From: Acetobacter fabarum
GTDB taxonomy: Bacteria; Pseudomonadota; Alphaproteobacteria; Acetobacterales; Acetobacteraceae
Assembly: GCF_011516925.1 (NCBI RefSeq)
Contig: NZ_WOTG01000006.1
Coordinates: 1 to 64,000, forward strand
Direction: 5' to 3'
Length of the DNA: 64,000 nt
Both the position numbers and the translations under genes were made by a program. Below are positions 1 through 8,226 of the stretch, one piece after another (positions within the stretch are counted from its first letter, which is position 1; every line of letters starts with the position of its first letter). Under the pieces are notes generated by a model, which saw only the letters and a list, made by a program, of their open reading frames with translations, was not told the DNA's origin and did no database searches.

Positions 1-139
1 CATGACCCTGCCCGACCGCTTTATCGACCACAACACGCAGGACGCGCAGTATGACGAGGCCGGGCTCTCCGCACCCCACATCGTCGCTACCGCCCTTAAC
101 GCACTGGGTGTTAACCTCACGGAAGAACGGACGGCCTGA
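1..139 (+). CDS. dxs: 1-deoxy-D-xylulose-5-phosphate synthase, C-terminal end (partial)
   Basis: Only the last 45 residues and the stop are in the window, read from base 2 (the window starts inside the gene). The translated tail contains LPDRFIDHNTQDAQYDEAGL followed by a helix with IVATALNALG, which matches the conserved end of the transketolase C-terminal domain of DXS. DXS condenses pyruvate and glyceraldehyde-3-phosphate with thiamine diphosphate, the first step of the MEP isoprenoid pathway. It stops 4 bases before tlyA, an arrangement often seen in alphaproteobacteria and consistent with one operon. The assignment rests on a short stretch plus the neighbour. Confidence 0.8.
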   Translation, partial: MTLPDRFIDHNTQDAQYDEAGLSAPHIVATALNALGVNLTEERTA

Positions 140-143
140 AGGC

Positions 144-884
144 ATGGCTCGGCGTCGCGCTGATCAGATTCTGGTCGATCGTGGGTTGGTCGAGAGCCGC
201 ACAAAAGCTCAGGCCCTGATTATGGCAGGGCTGGTTTTTAGCGGTTCCAAGCGCGTCGCCAAAGCAGGAGACCAGTTGGCGGAAGATGCCCCTCTGGAAC
301 TCAAGGGGCAGGAGCATCCATGGGTTTCCCGCGGGGGATGCAAGCTGGCGCATGCTCTGGAGCATTTCGGTCTTTCCCCGGCCGGGCGCCAGTGTCTGGA
401 CGTTGGTGCTTCTACCGGTGGCTTTACGGATGTGCTGCTGACCCATGGTGCTGAGCATGTTTATGCTGTGGATGTTGGGCATGGACAACTGGCATGGAAG
501 CTGCGGTCCGATCCGCGGGTGAGCGTGCTGGAAAAGTGCAATGCCCGTTACTTGGATACCACGCTTATTCCGGTCGCGCCGGAAGTCATTGTGTGCGATG
601 CCAGCTTTATTGGCTTGCGCACCGTCCTGCCCGCAGCCCTTGGTCTGGCGGCGGATAATGCATGGGCCGTAGCGTTGATTAAACCCCAGTTTGAAGCCGG
701 GCGTGAGCAGATTGGCGCAAAAGGTGTTGTGCGCGATCCTCTGGTGCATGAAAGCGTGTGCGCCACCATTCAGGAATGGTGGTCCTCCTTGCCGGGGTGG
801 GAGGTGCTGGGTATTGAGCTCAGTCCCATTACCGGGCCGGAAGGTAATAAGGAATTCCTGATAGCTGCACAGCGAAAGGCATAA
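144..884 (+). CDS. tlyA: TlyA family rRNA 2'-O-methyltransferase / hemolysin-like
   Basis: 246 residues from the ATG at 144; a longer frame opens at 51 but would overlap dxs and precede the S4 domain, so 144 is preferred. Residues 3-65 form an S4 RNA-binding domain (RADQILVDRGLVESRTKAQA). An FtsJ-like Rossmann methyltransferase follows, with SAM motif I LDVGASTGGFTD at 85-96. Residues K67, D152, K180 and the E of GNKEF near 238 fit the K-D-K-E tetrad of 2'-O-methyltransferases. Family members methylate riboses in 16S and/or 23S rRNA; some are called hemolysins, which is probably indirect. It sits 4 bases after dxs. Confidence 0.88.
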   Translation: MARRRADQILVDRGLVESRTKAQALIMAGLVFSGSKRVAKAGDQLAEDAPLELKGQEHPWVSRGGCKLAHALEHFGLSPAGRQCLDVGASTGGFTDVLLTHGAEHVYAVDVGHGQLAWKLRSDPRVSVLEKCNARYLDTTLIPVAPEVIVCDASFIGLRTVLPAALGLAADNAWAVALIKPQFEAGREQIGAKGVVRDPLVHESVCATIQEWWSSLPGWEVLGIELSPITGPEGNKEFLIAAQRKA

Positions 885-1028
885 ACCGCAGCGGCTGTGT
901 GTAAACCTTAAATTAAATTTTCAGGTTGCTTCCCGATTTTTGCATGGCAGATGGTCAATTTTTTTGCCACAATTCTCTGAGAGAAAGCAAAGATCAGTTC
1001 ACCATTGTAAGGGAAGCAACACAGAATC

Positions 1029-1616
1029 ATGCGCAAGATAGCGACACTGTTTGGCGCCGCCTTCCTTCTGGCTTCCAGCTCATATGTCTGGGCCGCTCCG
1101 GCTTATCATCCATCTGCGGCATCACATCCGGCGACGGAAACCGGGAGTGTTCTGCTGCGCGGCTATGAACAGGATGGGTTGCTGCTGCAGGATGATATGC
1201 AGGCTGGTGTGCTGACGATCAAAGCGGACCCGGCAACCCTGCATGTGGAGGGTAATGCTGGCACGGCTGATCTGTATCGCCAGACGGTCAAGGATGTGCT
1301 TTCTGCCGCAGCTACTTACGCTTACCTCTATTTTGGGCAAAACCCGGAAGCAACCAAGCTGTCGGTTGTTGCCGATATACAGGAAGAATCACCCGCGCCG
1401 GCCGCCATGAACGTTGGTGACGACAAGCCCGCACCCCCTGCGTTGACCATTGAGATTACCCGCCCGTCCTTCCCCATTTCGGCTGATACAAAGCCTGATG
1501 CGTATTCCGCGCAAACCATTGGCATGATCTTGGATAATGTGGATACGTCCAAAATGACAATGGCCACGTGGCTCCAGAATGCCCTTAAAGGCCAGAACCA
1601 GCCCGCCGCCCAGTAA
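1029..1616 (+). CDS. Secreted protein of unknown function
   Basis: 195 residues. The first ~22 (MRKIATLF then a hydrophobic stretch ending VWA-AP) form a typical Sec signal peptide, so the product should be periplasmic or exported. The mature part contains beta-rich segments (GVLTIKADPATLHVEG, TKLSVVADIQE, ALTIEITRPSF) and a C-terminal helix. No family was recognised; it may be an acetic-acid-bacteria-specific protein. It stands alone between tlyA and rlmN and is closed by a textbook terminator at 1659-1689. A purine-rich AGGGAAG lies about 15 bases before the ATG. Confidence 0.65.
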   Translation: MRKIATLFGAAFLLASSSYVWAAPAYHPSAASHPATETGSVLLRGYEQDGLLLQDDMQAGVLTIKADPATLHVEGNAGTADLYRQTVKDVLSAAATYAYLYFGQNPEATKLSVVADIQEESPAPAAMNVGDDKPAPPALTIEITRPSFPISADTKPDAYSAQTIGMILDNVDTSKMTMATWLQNALKGQNQPAAQ

Positions 1617-1658
1617 GGGGTAAAAGTGCCATATTCTGAGCAGATGACGGTTGGTGAA

Positions 1659-1689
1659 AGAGGCTGGTATCTGTCAGCCTCTTTTTTTG
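1659..1689 (+). terminator. Rho-independent terminator
   Basis: An 8-bp perfect stem AGAGGCTG / CAGCCTCT (1659-1666 with 1675-1682) and an 8-base loop, followed by a run of seven T. It ends transcription of the secreted-protein gene before rlmN. Confidence 0.85.
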
Positions 1690-1722
1690 TTATGAACCCT
1701 TCTCTCCTCATTTTATGAAACA

Positions 1723-2949
1723 GTGCATACCCTCATGTCGTCTCGCGTTCCCTCTGCCTCAATTCCTGCTGATGCCGCCGCTGTTACCGCACTGAATGCC
1801 GAGGAGCGCACGCGCATTCTGGCTAAGGCTGCCCTGTTCAGCCCTCCTTCTGCGGTTACGGCAGATGGGCGGCGGGACATTGTTGGCCTGTCACGCGAGG
1901 AACTGACCGAAATTCTGGTCGAAATTGGTGAAAAACCTTTCCGGACCAAGCAGTTGTGGCACTGGATTTATCATCAGGGTGTTACGGATTTTTCGCTCAT
2001 GAGCAGCATTGCCAAGCCGCTCCAGCAAAAACTGGCTGAAAAATTCATTATCGCACGTCCTGAGCCGACAACCGTGCAGACTTCGCAGGACGAGACCCGC
2101 AAGTTTCTCTTCCGCTTCCGTGACGGACAGGAGGCGGAAACCGTTTATATTCCTGACCGGCGTGAAGACCGTGGTGCTGTGTGCATTTCGTCTCAGGTTG
2201 GGTGCACATTGTCATGCACCTTCTGCCATACCGGCACCCAAAAGCTGGTGCGCAACCTTGGTGCGGCCGAAATTGTGGGCCAGTTTATGGCTGCGCGGGA
2301 TTCCTATGGTGAATGGCCAAGCCCCAAGGGGGATACCCCTCGCCTGCTCTCAACCATAGTGTTGATGGGTATGGGCGAGCCTCTGTATAACTACGAAAAC
2401 ATTGCCAAAGCCATGCGCATTATCATGGACGGCGAAGGGATTGGCCTTTCCCGCAGGCGTATTACACTTTCCACATCCGGTGTGGTGCCGCTTATGGACC
2501 GCTGCGGGGATGAACTGGGGATCAACCTTGCGGTCTCCCTGCATGCCGTGCGGAATGATCTGCGTGATGAAATTGTTCCTCTCAACCGTAAATATCCGAT
2601 TGAAGAGGTTCTGGCCGCGTGCCGCCGTTACCCGGCTGCGAGCAATGCGCGCCGCATCACCTTTGAATACATCATGCTGCGCGGCGTAAACGATAGCGAA
2701 GCCGATGCGCGTGAACTGGTCCGGCTGATTTCTGATATCCCTGCCAAGGTGAACCTGATCCCATTTAACCCCTGGCCGGGCAGCGACTACCGCCCCTCCA
2801 CGCGTGAACAGCAGAACAGGTTTGCACAAATTGTGATGGATGCAGGCTTTGCCTCCCCCATTCGTACGCCGCGTGGTCGCGATATTCTGGCTGCTTGTGG
2901 GCAGTTGAAAACGGCCAGCGAGAGAGCAAGAAACACGCCATCTGCATAA
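1723..2949 (+). CDS. rlmN: 23S rRNA (adenine2503-C2)-methyltransferase RlmN
   Basis: A radical-SAM methyltransferase of 408 residues (GTG start at 1723; an in-frame ATG at 1735 is an equally possible start, neither having a clear ribosome-binding site). The iron-sulfur motif CTLSCTFC (C161, C165, C168) and the C-terminal AACGQL cysteine expected for the methylated-cysteine mechanism are present. GMGEPLYNY and LAVSLHA are also diagnostic. It methylates C2 of A2503 in 23S rRNA and A37 of some tRNAs. The N-terminus is about 45 residues longer than the minimal family core. It is transcribed alone. Confidence 0.93.
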   Translation: MHTLMSSRVPSASIPADAAAVTALNAEERTRILAKAALFSPPSAVTADGRRDIVGLSREELTEILVEIGEKPFRTKQLWHWIYHQGVTDFSLMSSIAKPLQQKLAEKFIIARPEPTTVQTSQDETRKFLFRFRDGQEAETVYIPDRREDRGAVCISSQVGCTLSCTFCHTGTQKLVRNLGAAEIVGQFMAARDSYGEWPSPKGDTPRLLSTIVLMGMGEPLYNYENIAKAMRIIMDGEGIGLSRRRITLSTSGVVPLMDRCGDELGINLAVSLHAVRNDLRDEIVPLNRKYPIEEVLAACRRYPAASNARRITFEYIMLRGVNDSEADARELVRLISDIPAKVNLIPFNPWPGSDYRPSTREQQNRFAQIVMDAGFASPIRTPRGRDILAACGQLKTASERARNTPSA

Positions 2950-3067
2950 AAACATACTTTTTTCCGGCCAGAACGCGGCTTCATCAGGAAAGCGCTCTGG
3001 CTCCGGGGCTTTCTCGGTGATAGGAGAAAGGCAAACCTGTTATTCAGAGTGATCAGGAGATTGGTGC

Positions 3068-4309
3068 ATGGGCGCGACTTCCGCCAAAAAAGACGTTAAA
3101 AAGGTTGTTCTGGCTTACTCGGGCGGGCTTGATACGTCCGTTATCCTGAGATGGCTGCAAAAGACCTATGGCTGCGAAGTCGTGACCTTTACGGCCGATC
3201 TTGGGCAGGGCGAGGAACTGGAACCCGCCCGCAAAAAAGCCGAGATGTTCGGGGTTAAGGAAATTTTTGTGGAAGACCTGCGCGAGACATTCGTGAAGGA
3301 TTTTGTCTTCCCGATGTTCCGTGCCAACACCCTGTACGAAGGCCAGTACCTGCTGGGCACATCCATTGCCCGCCCCCTTATTGCGCAGCGCCAGATTGAA
3401 ATTGCTGAAGCTGTTGGCGCAGATGCCGTTGCCCACGGGGCTACGGGCAAGGGTAATGATCAGGTCCGGTTTGAACTGGCTTATTACGCCCTTAAACCCG
3501 ACATTACGGTTATTGCCCCCTGGCGTGAATGGGACCTGACCTCCCGTACCCGTCTTCTGTCCTTTGCTGAAGAAAACCAGATCCCCATCGCCAAGGACAA
3601 GCGCGGCGAAGCCCCGTTCTCGGTTGATGCCAATTTGCTGCATTCTTCCTCCGAAGGTAAAATGCTGGAAGATCCGGCTGTTGCACCCGAGGAAATTGTT
3701 TTCCAGCGGACCATTGCACCAGAAGCAGCACCTGACCGTGCGACAGAAATTACCATCGACTTTGTAAGCGGTGACCCGGTAGCCATTAATGGTGAGGCTC
3801 TCTCCCCAGCAACGTTGCTGGCCCGTTTGAATGAACTGGGCAAAGCCAATGGTATCGGTCGGCTTGATCTGGTGGAAAACCGCTTTGTGGGCATGAAGTC
3901 CCGTGGTGTGTACGAAACGCCCGGTGGCACAATTCTGCTCACGGCACATCGGAGCATTGAGTCCATCACTCTGGACCGTGAAGCCATGCATCTTAAAGAT
4001 AGCCTGATGCCGCGCTATGCTTCCATCCTGTATAACGGCCTATGGTTCTCCCCTGAACGTCGTATGCTGCAGGCTCTGATTGATGCCTCCCAGCATTCCG
4101 TAACCGGGCGGGTGCGGCTGAAGCTGTATAAGGGCAATGTGATTTGTGTGGGTCGTGAAAGCCCCAACAGCCTGTATGATACCCGCGTTGTGACATTCGA
4201 GGACGATGAAGGCGCTTATAATCAGGAAGACGCTCAGGGCTTTATCAAGCTGAACGCGTTGCGCCTGAGACTGGGAGCGCAGATCGGCCGTAAAGGTGGC
4301 GCGCTCTAA
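3068..4309 (+). CDS. argG: Argininosuccinate synthase
   Basis: 413 residues, normal length. The N-type ATP pyrophosphatase P-loop [10 protein letters not shown] lies at residues 16-25, and the citrulline/aspartate-binding stretch [13 protein letters not shown] is intact. It joins citrulline and aspartate at the expense of ATP in arginine synthesis. The start is set by CAGGAGA seven bases before the ATG. No other arg gene is beside it. Its stop codon sits in the loop of the downstream terminator. Confidence 0.96.
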   Translation: MGATSAKKDVKKVVLAYSGGLDTSVILRWLQKTYGCEVVTFTADLGQGEELEPARKKAEMFGVKEIFVEDLRETFVKDFVFPMFRANTLYEGQYLLGTSIARPLIAQRQIEIAEAVGADAVAHGATGKGNDQVRFELAYYALKPDITVIAPWREWDLTSRTRLLSFAEENQIPIAKDKRGEAPFSVDANLLHSSSEGKMLEDPAVAPEEIVFQRTIAPEAAPDRATEITIDFVSGDPVAINGEALSPATLLARLNELGKANGIGRLDLVENRFVGMKSRGVYETPGGTILLTAHRSIESITLDREAMHLKDSLMPRYASILYNGLWFSPERRMLQALIDASQHSVTGRVRLKLYKGNVICVGRESPNSLYDTRVVTFEDDEGAYNQEDAQGFIKLNALRLRLGAQIGRKGGAL

Positions 4310-4321
4310 GCGCCACTTTTT
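4296..4321 (+). terminator. Terminator overlapping the argG stop codon
   Basis: Perfect 7-bp stem GTGGCGC (4296-4302) / GCGCCAC (4310-4316) followed by five T. The 7-base loop (4303-4309) contains the argG TAA, so the last codons of argG form the left arm. Termination must therefore take place close behind the terminating ribosome. Confidence 0.8.
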
Positions 4322-4351
4322 CTGAATTTTGTAAGGGAGCACATCAGTACC

Positions 4352-4852
4352 ATGTCCCGTCGATTTTCTCTTGTTCCAAGCATACTTGCGGCCAGCCTGG
4401 CCTTTTCGCTCACCGCCTGCGGTGGCCATAAGGCGGAAGAAGCAGAACTGACGCCAGCGCAGCAGATGGCAAAGCTGCGCTCGCAACCGGGCGTTACGGT
4501 GCTAAAAGATGGCTTGGCTTATAAAGTGCTGGAATCTGGCCCCAAGGATGGTGAACAGCCCCGTAAAGGGGATGTGATGATGCTGATTTACGAAGGCCGT
4601 CTGCCTGATGGCTCCATCTTTGACGGCTCTGACCAGCATGGCAACGGTGCCTATATGCAGATGCCTCTGGACGGTCTGGTGCAAGGCTGGATGGAAGCTC
4701 TGCCGCTGATGCATGTGGGGGATACCTGGATGCTGTATGTGCCGCCGGAGTTGGGCTATGGGCACCGGTCCATGGGGGTCATTCCCTCGGATAGCCCTCT
4801 GGTCTTCCGCATCCAGTTGCTTGGGGTCGAGCATACGCATAACACGCCGTAA
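4352..4852 (+). CDS. FKBP-type peptidyl-prolyl isomerase lipoprotein
   Basis: 166 residues. The N-terminus carries a lipoprotein signal with lipobox LTAC (cysteine 23). Residues ~70-160 are an FKBP fold: VMMLIYEGRLPDGSIFDGS, GLVQGWMEALPLMHVGDTW and PPELGYG. FKBPs catalyse cis-trans isomerisation of prolyl bonds, here probably at the periplasmic face of the inner or outer membrane. It follows argG after a terminator and has its own terminator at 4882-4928, so it is probably monocistronic. Confidence 0.88.
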   Translation: MSRRFSLVPSILAASLAFSLTACGGHKAEEAELTPAQQMAKLRSQPGVTVLKDGLAYKVLESGPKDGEQPRKGDVMMLIYEGRLPDGSIFDGSDQHGNGAYMQMPLDGLVQGWMEALPLMHVGDTWMLYVPPELGYGHRSMGVIPSDSPLVFRIQLLGVEHTHNTP

Positions 4853-4881
4853 TATTTGGTGTGCATTGTGCCGTGCCTAGG

Positions 4882-4928
4882 GCGTTCCCTTCCTCTTGTG
4901 GTGTATTCTGCTGAGAGGGAACGCTTTT
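4882..4928 (+). terminator. Rho-independent terminator
   Basis: A 9-bp perfect stem GCGTTCCCT (4882-4890) / AGGGAACGC (4916-4924) followed by TTTT. It lies 30 bases after the FKBP gene. Confidence 0.7.
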
Positions 4929-5188
4929 GGGGCAAGGTGGAGCGGGTTTTTACAGCAGGAAAGCCCCTTCCCCTCCCGGCTATGATTGCCCATGGGGTGT
5001 TAGTTGCAAAACTGGTGCAATACTATGGGTTTTGATCCGGCAGCTATATCACTTTACACAAAGCAAAAACGCATAAGCCATTTTGTAGACTAATCTACTT
5101 TTGTCGCCTTGTTGCTGTATTTTGTAAAAAATGCAGCGTGCCGAATGGTTTTTCTTTCCCCTTTTACAGACAGTAGCGATAACTCCGT
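4929..5188. other. Non-coding stretch upstream of trpS
   Basis: With the terminator, about 330 bases between the FKBP gene and trpS carry no credible gene. The last 150 bases are A+T-rich and presumably hold the trpS promoter. A small dyad GTAGA-CTAA-TCTAC followed by TTTT lies near 5085-5102. No tryptophan-codon leader peptide or T-box was recognised. Confidence 0.5.
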
Positions 5189-6190
5189 ATGCAACGTATT
5201 TTTTCTGGCATTCAGCCCTCGGGTGTTCCTCAGCTTGGCAATTATCTGGGAGCAATTCGGAACTGGGTTAACCTGCAGGCTGACCATGAATGTGTGTTCT
5301 GCCTTGTGGATATGCATGCCATTACGGTTTGGCAGGAGCCCGCCAAACTGCGCGAACATACGCTTACGCAGGCAGCCATTCTGCTGGCATCCGGCATTGA
5401 TGCCCAGCGCCATATTCTGTTCAATCAGTCCGCTGTTTCGGCGCATGCGCGTCTGGCGTGGATTTTTAACTGTGTCGCCCGGCTTGGCTGGCTGAACCGT
5501 ATGACGCAGTTCAAGGATAAAGCAGGGAAAGACAGAGAAAACCATTCTGCCGGTCTTTATGTTTATCCTAACCTGATGGCTGCCGACATTCTGGCTTACA
5601 AGGCAACCCGGGTACCCGTAGGTGAGGACCAGAAGCAGCATCTGGAACTGACCAATGATATTGCCCAGAAGTTCAACCATGATTATGGCGTCGAATTTTT
5701 TCCACAGGTAGAAGCGCTTATCCCGCCAGAGGCGGCGCGTGTCATGAGCCTGCGCGATGGGACAAAAAAGATGTCCAAATCGGACCCTTCAGCCCAGAGC
5801 CGGATTGAGCTGACCGATGATGCGGACACCATTGCGTTAAAAATCAGGCGTGCCAAAACGGATACTGGCGTACTGCCAGAAGACCCTTCTGGTCTGGCAG
5901 ACCGTCCGGAAGCCAGAAACCTGGTTTCCATTTACGCCGCTTTGTCTGGTAAGACCGTGCAGCAGGTTCTGGATTTGCATCAGGGGCAAGGGTTTGGTCC
6001 GTTCAAAGCGGCTTTAACAGAGGTGGTTGTCAACGAGATTGCCCCGATTGCGCTAAAAACCAGCCAGCTTTTGCAAGACGAAACGCATCTGGTGCAAATG
6101 CTGCATAATGGTGCACAGCGTGCACAGGCTATTGCCGAACCAATTGTTGCCGAAGCCGAAAAACTGGTCGGGTTTGTAAAGCCGCTCTGA
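5189..6190 (+). CDS. trpS: Tryptophanyl-tRNA synthetase
   Basis: 333 residues, usual for bacterial TrpRS. Class I signatures are IQPSGVPQLGNYLGA (residues 8-22) and KMSKS (194-198). It charges tRNA-Trp with tryptophan in the cytoplasm. The start ATG at 5189 gives the canonical N-terminus (MQRIFSGIQPSG) although no strong ribosome-binding site precedes it. It is transcribed alone. Confidence 0.96.
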   Translation: MQRIFSGIQPSGVPQLGNYLGAIRNWVNLQADHECVFCLVDMHAITVWQEPAKLREHTLTQAAILLASGIDAQRHILFNQSAVSAHARLAWIFNCVARLGWLNRMTQFKDKAGKDRENHSAGLYVYPNLMAADILAYKATRVPVGEDQKQHLELTNDIAQKFNHDYGVEFFPQVEALIPPEAARVMSLRDGTKKMSKSDPSAQSRIELTDDADTIALKIRRAKTDTGVLPEDPSGLADRPEARNLVSIYAALSGKTVQQVLDLHQGQGFGPFKAALTEVVVNEIAPIALKTSQLLQDETHLVQMLHNGAQRAQAIAEPIVAEAEKLVGFVKPL

Positions 6191-6312
6191 CTATTCTCCT
6201 CTGCAATAGGCCTGTTCAGCCATATTGCAGAGAGCTGTCTTGTGCTTGTCTGTGATCACGTAGTGATCTGGCGCATTAGGGTTTGTGTCGGTTTTAATTA
6301 AAGCTGGGTTGG

Positions 6313-7749
6313 ATGATCATGCCAGAGCATTCTTTTTCTGAACCATCCGCTTTGTCAGATGCTCAAGTCATGGATGCTGTGGCACTCCAACGTGCCAATC
6401 GTATGCACGAAGCAGTTGCCGCGTATAAAGTGGCGCTAGAACAGGACCCGGACAATGCTTACGCCCTGAGCAATTATGGTGGGCTGTTGTGTGCGTTGGG
6501 AGAGTTCCAAACAGCCAAGCCCCTTCTTGCCCGTGCCGTGCGTATGAAACCGGATATGCCTGATGCGTGGTCAAACTTTGGGAATGTCCTGTTTGAATTA
6601 CAAGATTATAACGCTGCCATTGAAGCTTATAAACAGTGTCTGACACTGCAACCTCAGCATGCACTCGCGCTCAGTAATCTGGGCGTGGCGCTGGATTGTC
6701 AGGGGCGGCATGAACTTGCCTTGAACTTTCATAACGCGGCTATTCAGATAGAGCCAGAAAACGGACAAAACCGGACCAATCACGCGCTCTCCCTTCTGGC
6801 ACACGGGGATTATCAGGAAGGTTTTAAAGCGTATGAATGGCGGTGGAACAGCAACATCATCGGCAAGCATAACCTGCAAGGCCCGGTGTGGAATGGAGAG
6901 TCTTTTGTTGGCAAGACTCTGCTTATCCACACGGAAGGTGGGTTTGGAGATATGCTGCATTTTGTACGCTATGTTCCGTATGCAGCCCAACGGGGCGGTA
7001 GCATTATTGTCAAAGTCCGCAAGGAGTTATTGACCCTTCTGCAGCGCTCATTCCCCGAGCAGCTGTTTATTACCGTCGATGATGTAGCCCCTCCCCACGA
7101 TCTGGAATGTTCGGTTGGGAGTTTGCCATATCTGCTGGGCACAACGCTGGATACAATTCCGCTGGCCAGCGGTTACCTTACTCCTGACCCAACTAGAGTT
7201 GCTGACTGGAAGGCTCGTCTGGATAAAGACCTGTTCTTTATGTCCGCGGTACCCACACTAAAAATTGGTCTGGTATGGGCAGGCTCGCCCCACCGGGAGG
7301 TTCGTTACGTGGAGTTTGTGGATCAGCGTAGGTCCATAAACCTGCAAAGTATGGCCCCCTTGGCACAGGTGCCCAATATTCTGTTTTACAGTTTGCAGGT
7401 TGGGGAAAAAAGCATTCAGGCCAAAGCCCCGCCTGCGGGCATGAAATTGGTTAACCATGCCAATCTTCTGCATAATTTTGATGATACAGCAGCGCTGATT
7501 GCTAATCTGGATATGGTGATCTCTGTTGATACATCCGTTGTGCATCTGGCAGCAGGGTTGGGTAAACCAGTATGGATGCTCTCACGTTTTGACCAGTGCT
7601 GGCGCTGGCTTTCCGGCCGAACAGATTCGCCGTGGTACAGTAATCTGCGTATCTACCAGCAGCCACAACCATTTGACTGGACTACTCCCATTAATAAAAT
7701 GGTTTCCGATTTGATGAAATTGGAAGAAAAAACTCACAATTTAAAGTAG
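6313..7749 (+). CDS. TPR protein with C-terminal glycosyltransferase-like domain
   Basis: 478 residues. Residues ~15-190 hold four to five tetratricopeptide repeats (for example AYALSNYGGLLCALGEFQTA, DAWSNFGNVLFELQDYNAAI, ALALSNLGVALDCQGRHELA). The AYEWRW segment and a C-terminal region follow. HTEGGFGDMLHFVRY and SVDTSVVHLAAGLGKPVWML recall the GT-B fold of ADP-heptosyltransferase-like (GT9) proteins. Such fusions occur in many proteobacteria; the acceptor is unknown and the glycosyltransferase activity is not proven. The ATG at 6319 could also be the start. No partner genes adjoin it. Confidence 0.75.
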   Translation: MIMPEHSFSEPSALSDAQVMDAVALQRANRMHEAVAAYKVALEQDPDNAYALSNYGGLLCALGEFQTAKPLLARAVRMKPDMPDAWSNFGNVLFELQDYNAAIEAYKQCLTLQPQHALALSNLGVALDCQGRHELALNFHNAAIQIEPENGQNRTNHALSLLAHGDYQEGFKAYEWRWNSNIIGKHNLQGPVWNGESFVGKTLLIHTEGGFGDMLHFVRYVPYAAQRGGSIIVKVRKELLTLLQRSFPEQLFITVDDVAPPHDLECSVGSLPYLLGTTLDTIPLASGYLTPDPTRVADWKARLDKDLFFMSAVPTLKIGLVWAGSPHREVRYVEFVDQRRSINLQSMAPLAQVPNILFYSLQVGEKSIQAKAPPAGMKLVNHANLLHNFDDTAALIANLDMVISVDTSVVHLAAGLGKPVWMLSRFDQCWRWLSGRTDSPWYSNLRIYQQPQPFDWTTPINKMVSDLMKLEEKTHNLK

Positions 7750-7788
7750 TTGTTTTTTATTTCTTTATTTGAATTGTAAAAAATACAC

Positions 7789-7837
7789 CGCAGCCTCTCT
7801 TATTTTGATGGAGGGAGGCACGGCTGCGTTGTTTTTT
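7789..7837 (+). terminator. Rho-independent terminator
   Basis: A 7-bp perfect stem CGCAGCC (7789-7795) / GGCTGCG (7822-7828), with further CTC/GAG pairing possible inside the loop, followed by TTGTTTTTT. It closes the TPR-glycosyltransferase gene. Confidence 0.75.
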
Positions 7838-8226
7838 GCTCCTATGTTTTTTGGCGATGTCAAAAAAAAAATCAATTCGACTTTCAAAAATTCATTCGCA
7901 CGTTAATCAATAAAAACATAGGCATTTACTTATAGTATAATTCATTATAATTGTCATATCGAATGATTATTGAAAATAATATTCTTTATTTGCATATGTA
8001 TTTATAAAAAATATCTTGAAACGATAGTGTGCTACCGTTATAAATTACTGCAACAGCACGCAACTGTGCTTTTGTCCCCGTGATGCGCGATCTCGTTTTC
8101 GTGCCCGTATCTTCATAGCCCGTTGAATTATATTCCGGGCCAGCATCACGCATGCCTGCTTCCCTTGCTCCTTAGGGTGTAGCTCAACCATAGCAGGCTG
8201 CAAAAATTATATAAGGAGAGAGCGTC
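7838..8226. other. A+T-rich promoter and long leader region of the polyol permease
   Basis: No gene seen. The first half is very A+T-rich. A sigma-70-like promoter lies at 8016-8044, giving a leader of roughly 180 bases before the TTG start at 8227. The leader can form GCCTGCT (8154-8160) / AGCAGGC (8192-8198) with a long loop. Whether this leader is regulatory is unknown. Confidence 0.5.
8016..8044 (+). promoter_or_regulatory. Candidate sigma-70 promoter for the polyol permease
   Basis: TTGAAA at 8016-8021 and TATAAA at 8039-8044 are separated by exactly 17 bases, close to the sigma-70 consensus. It lies ~180 bases upstream of the permease start in an A+T-rich background, so chance occurrence is possible. 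Confidence 0.5.

Noticed and set aside
117..749. 210-codon frame on the minus strand across tlyA
   Set aside because: It is antisense to a clear TlyA protein, has no domain resemblance and no ribosome-binding site.
3053..3991. 312-codon frame opposite argG
   Set aside because: Antisense shadow of a G+C-biased conserved gene; sequence has no family likeness.
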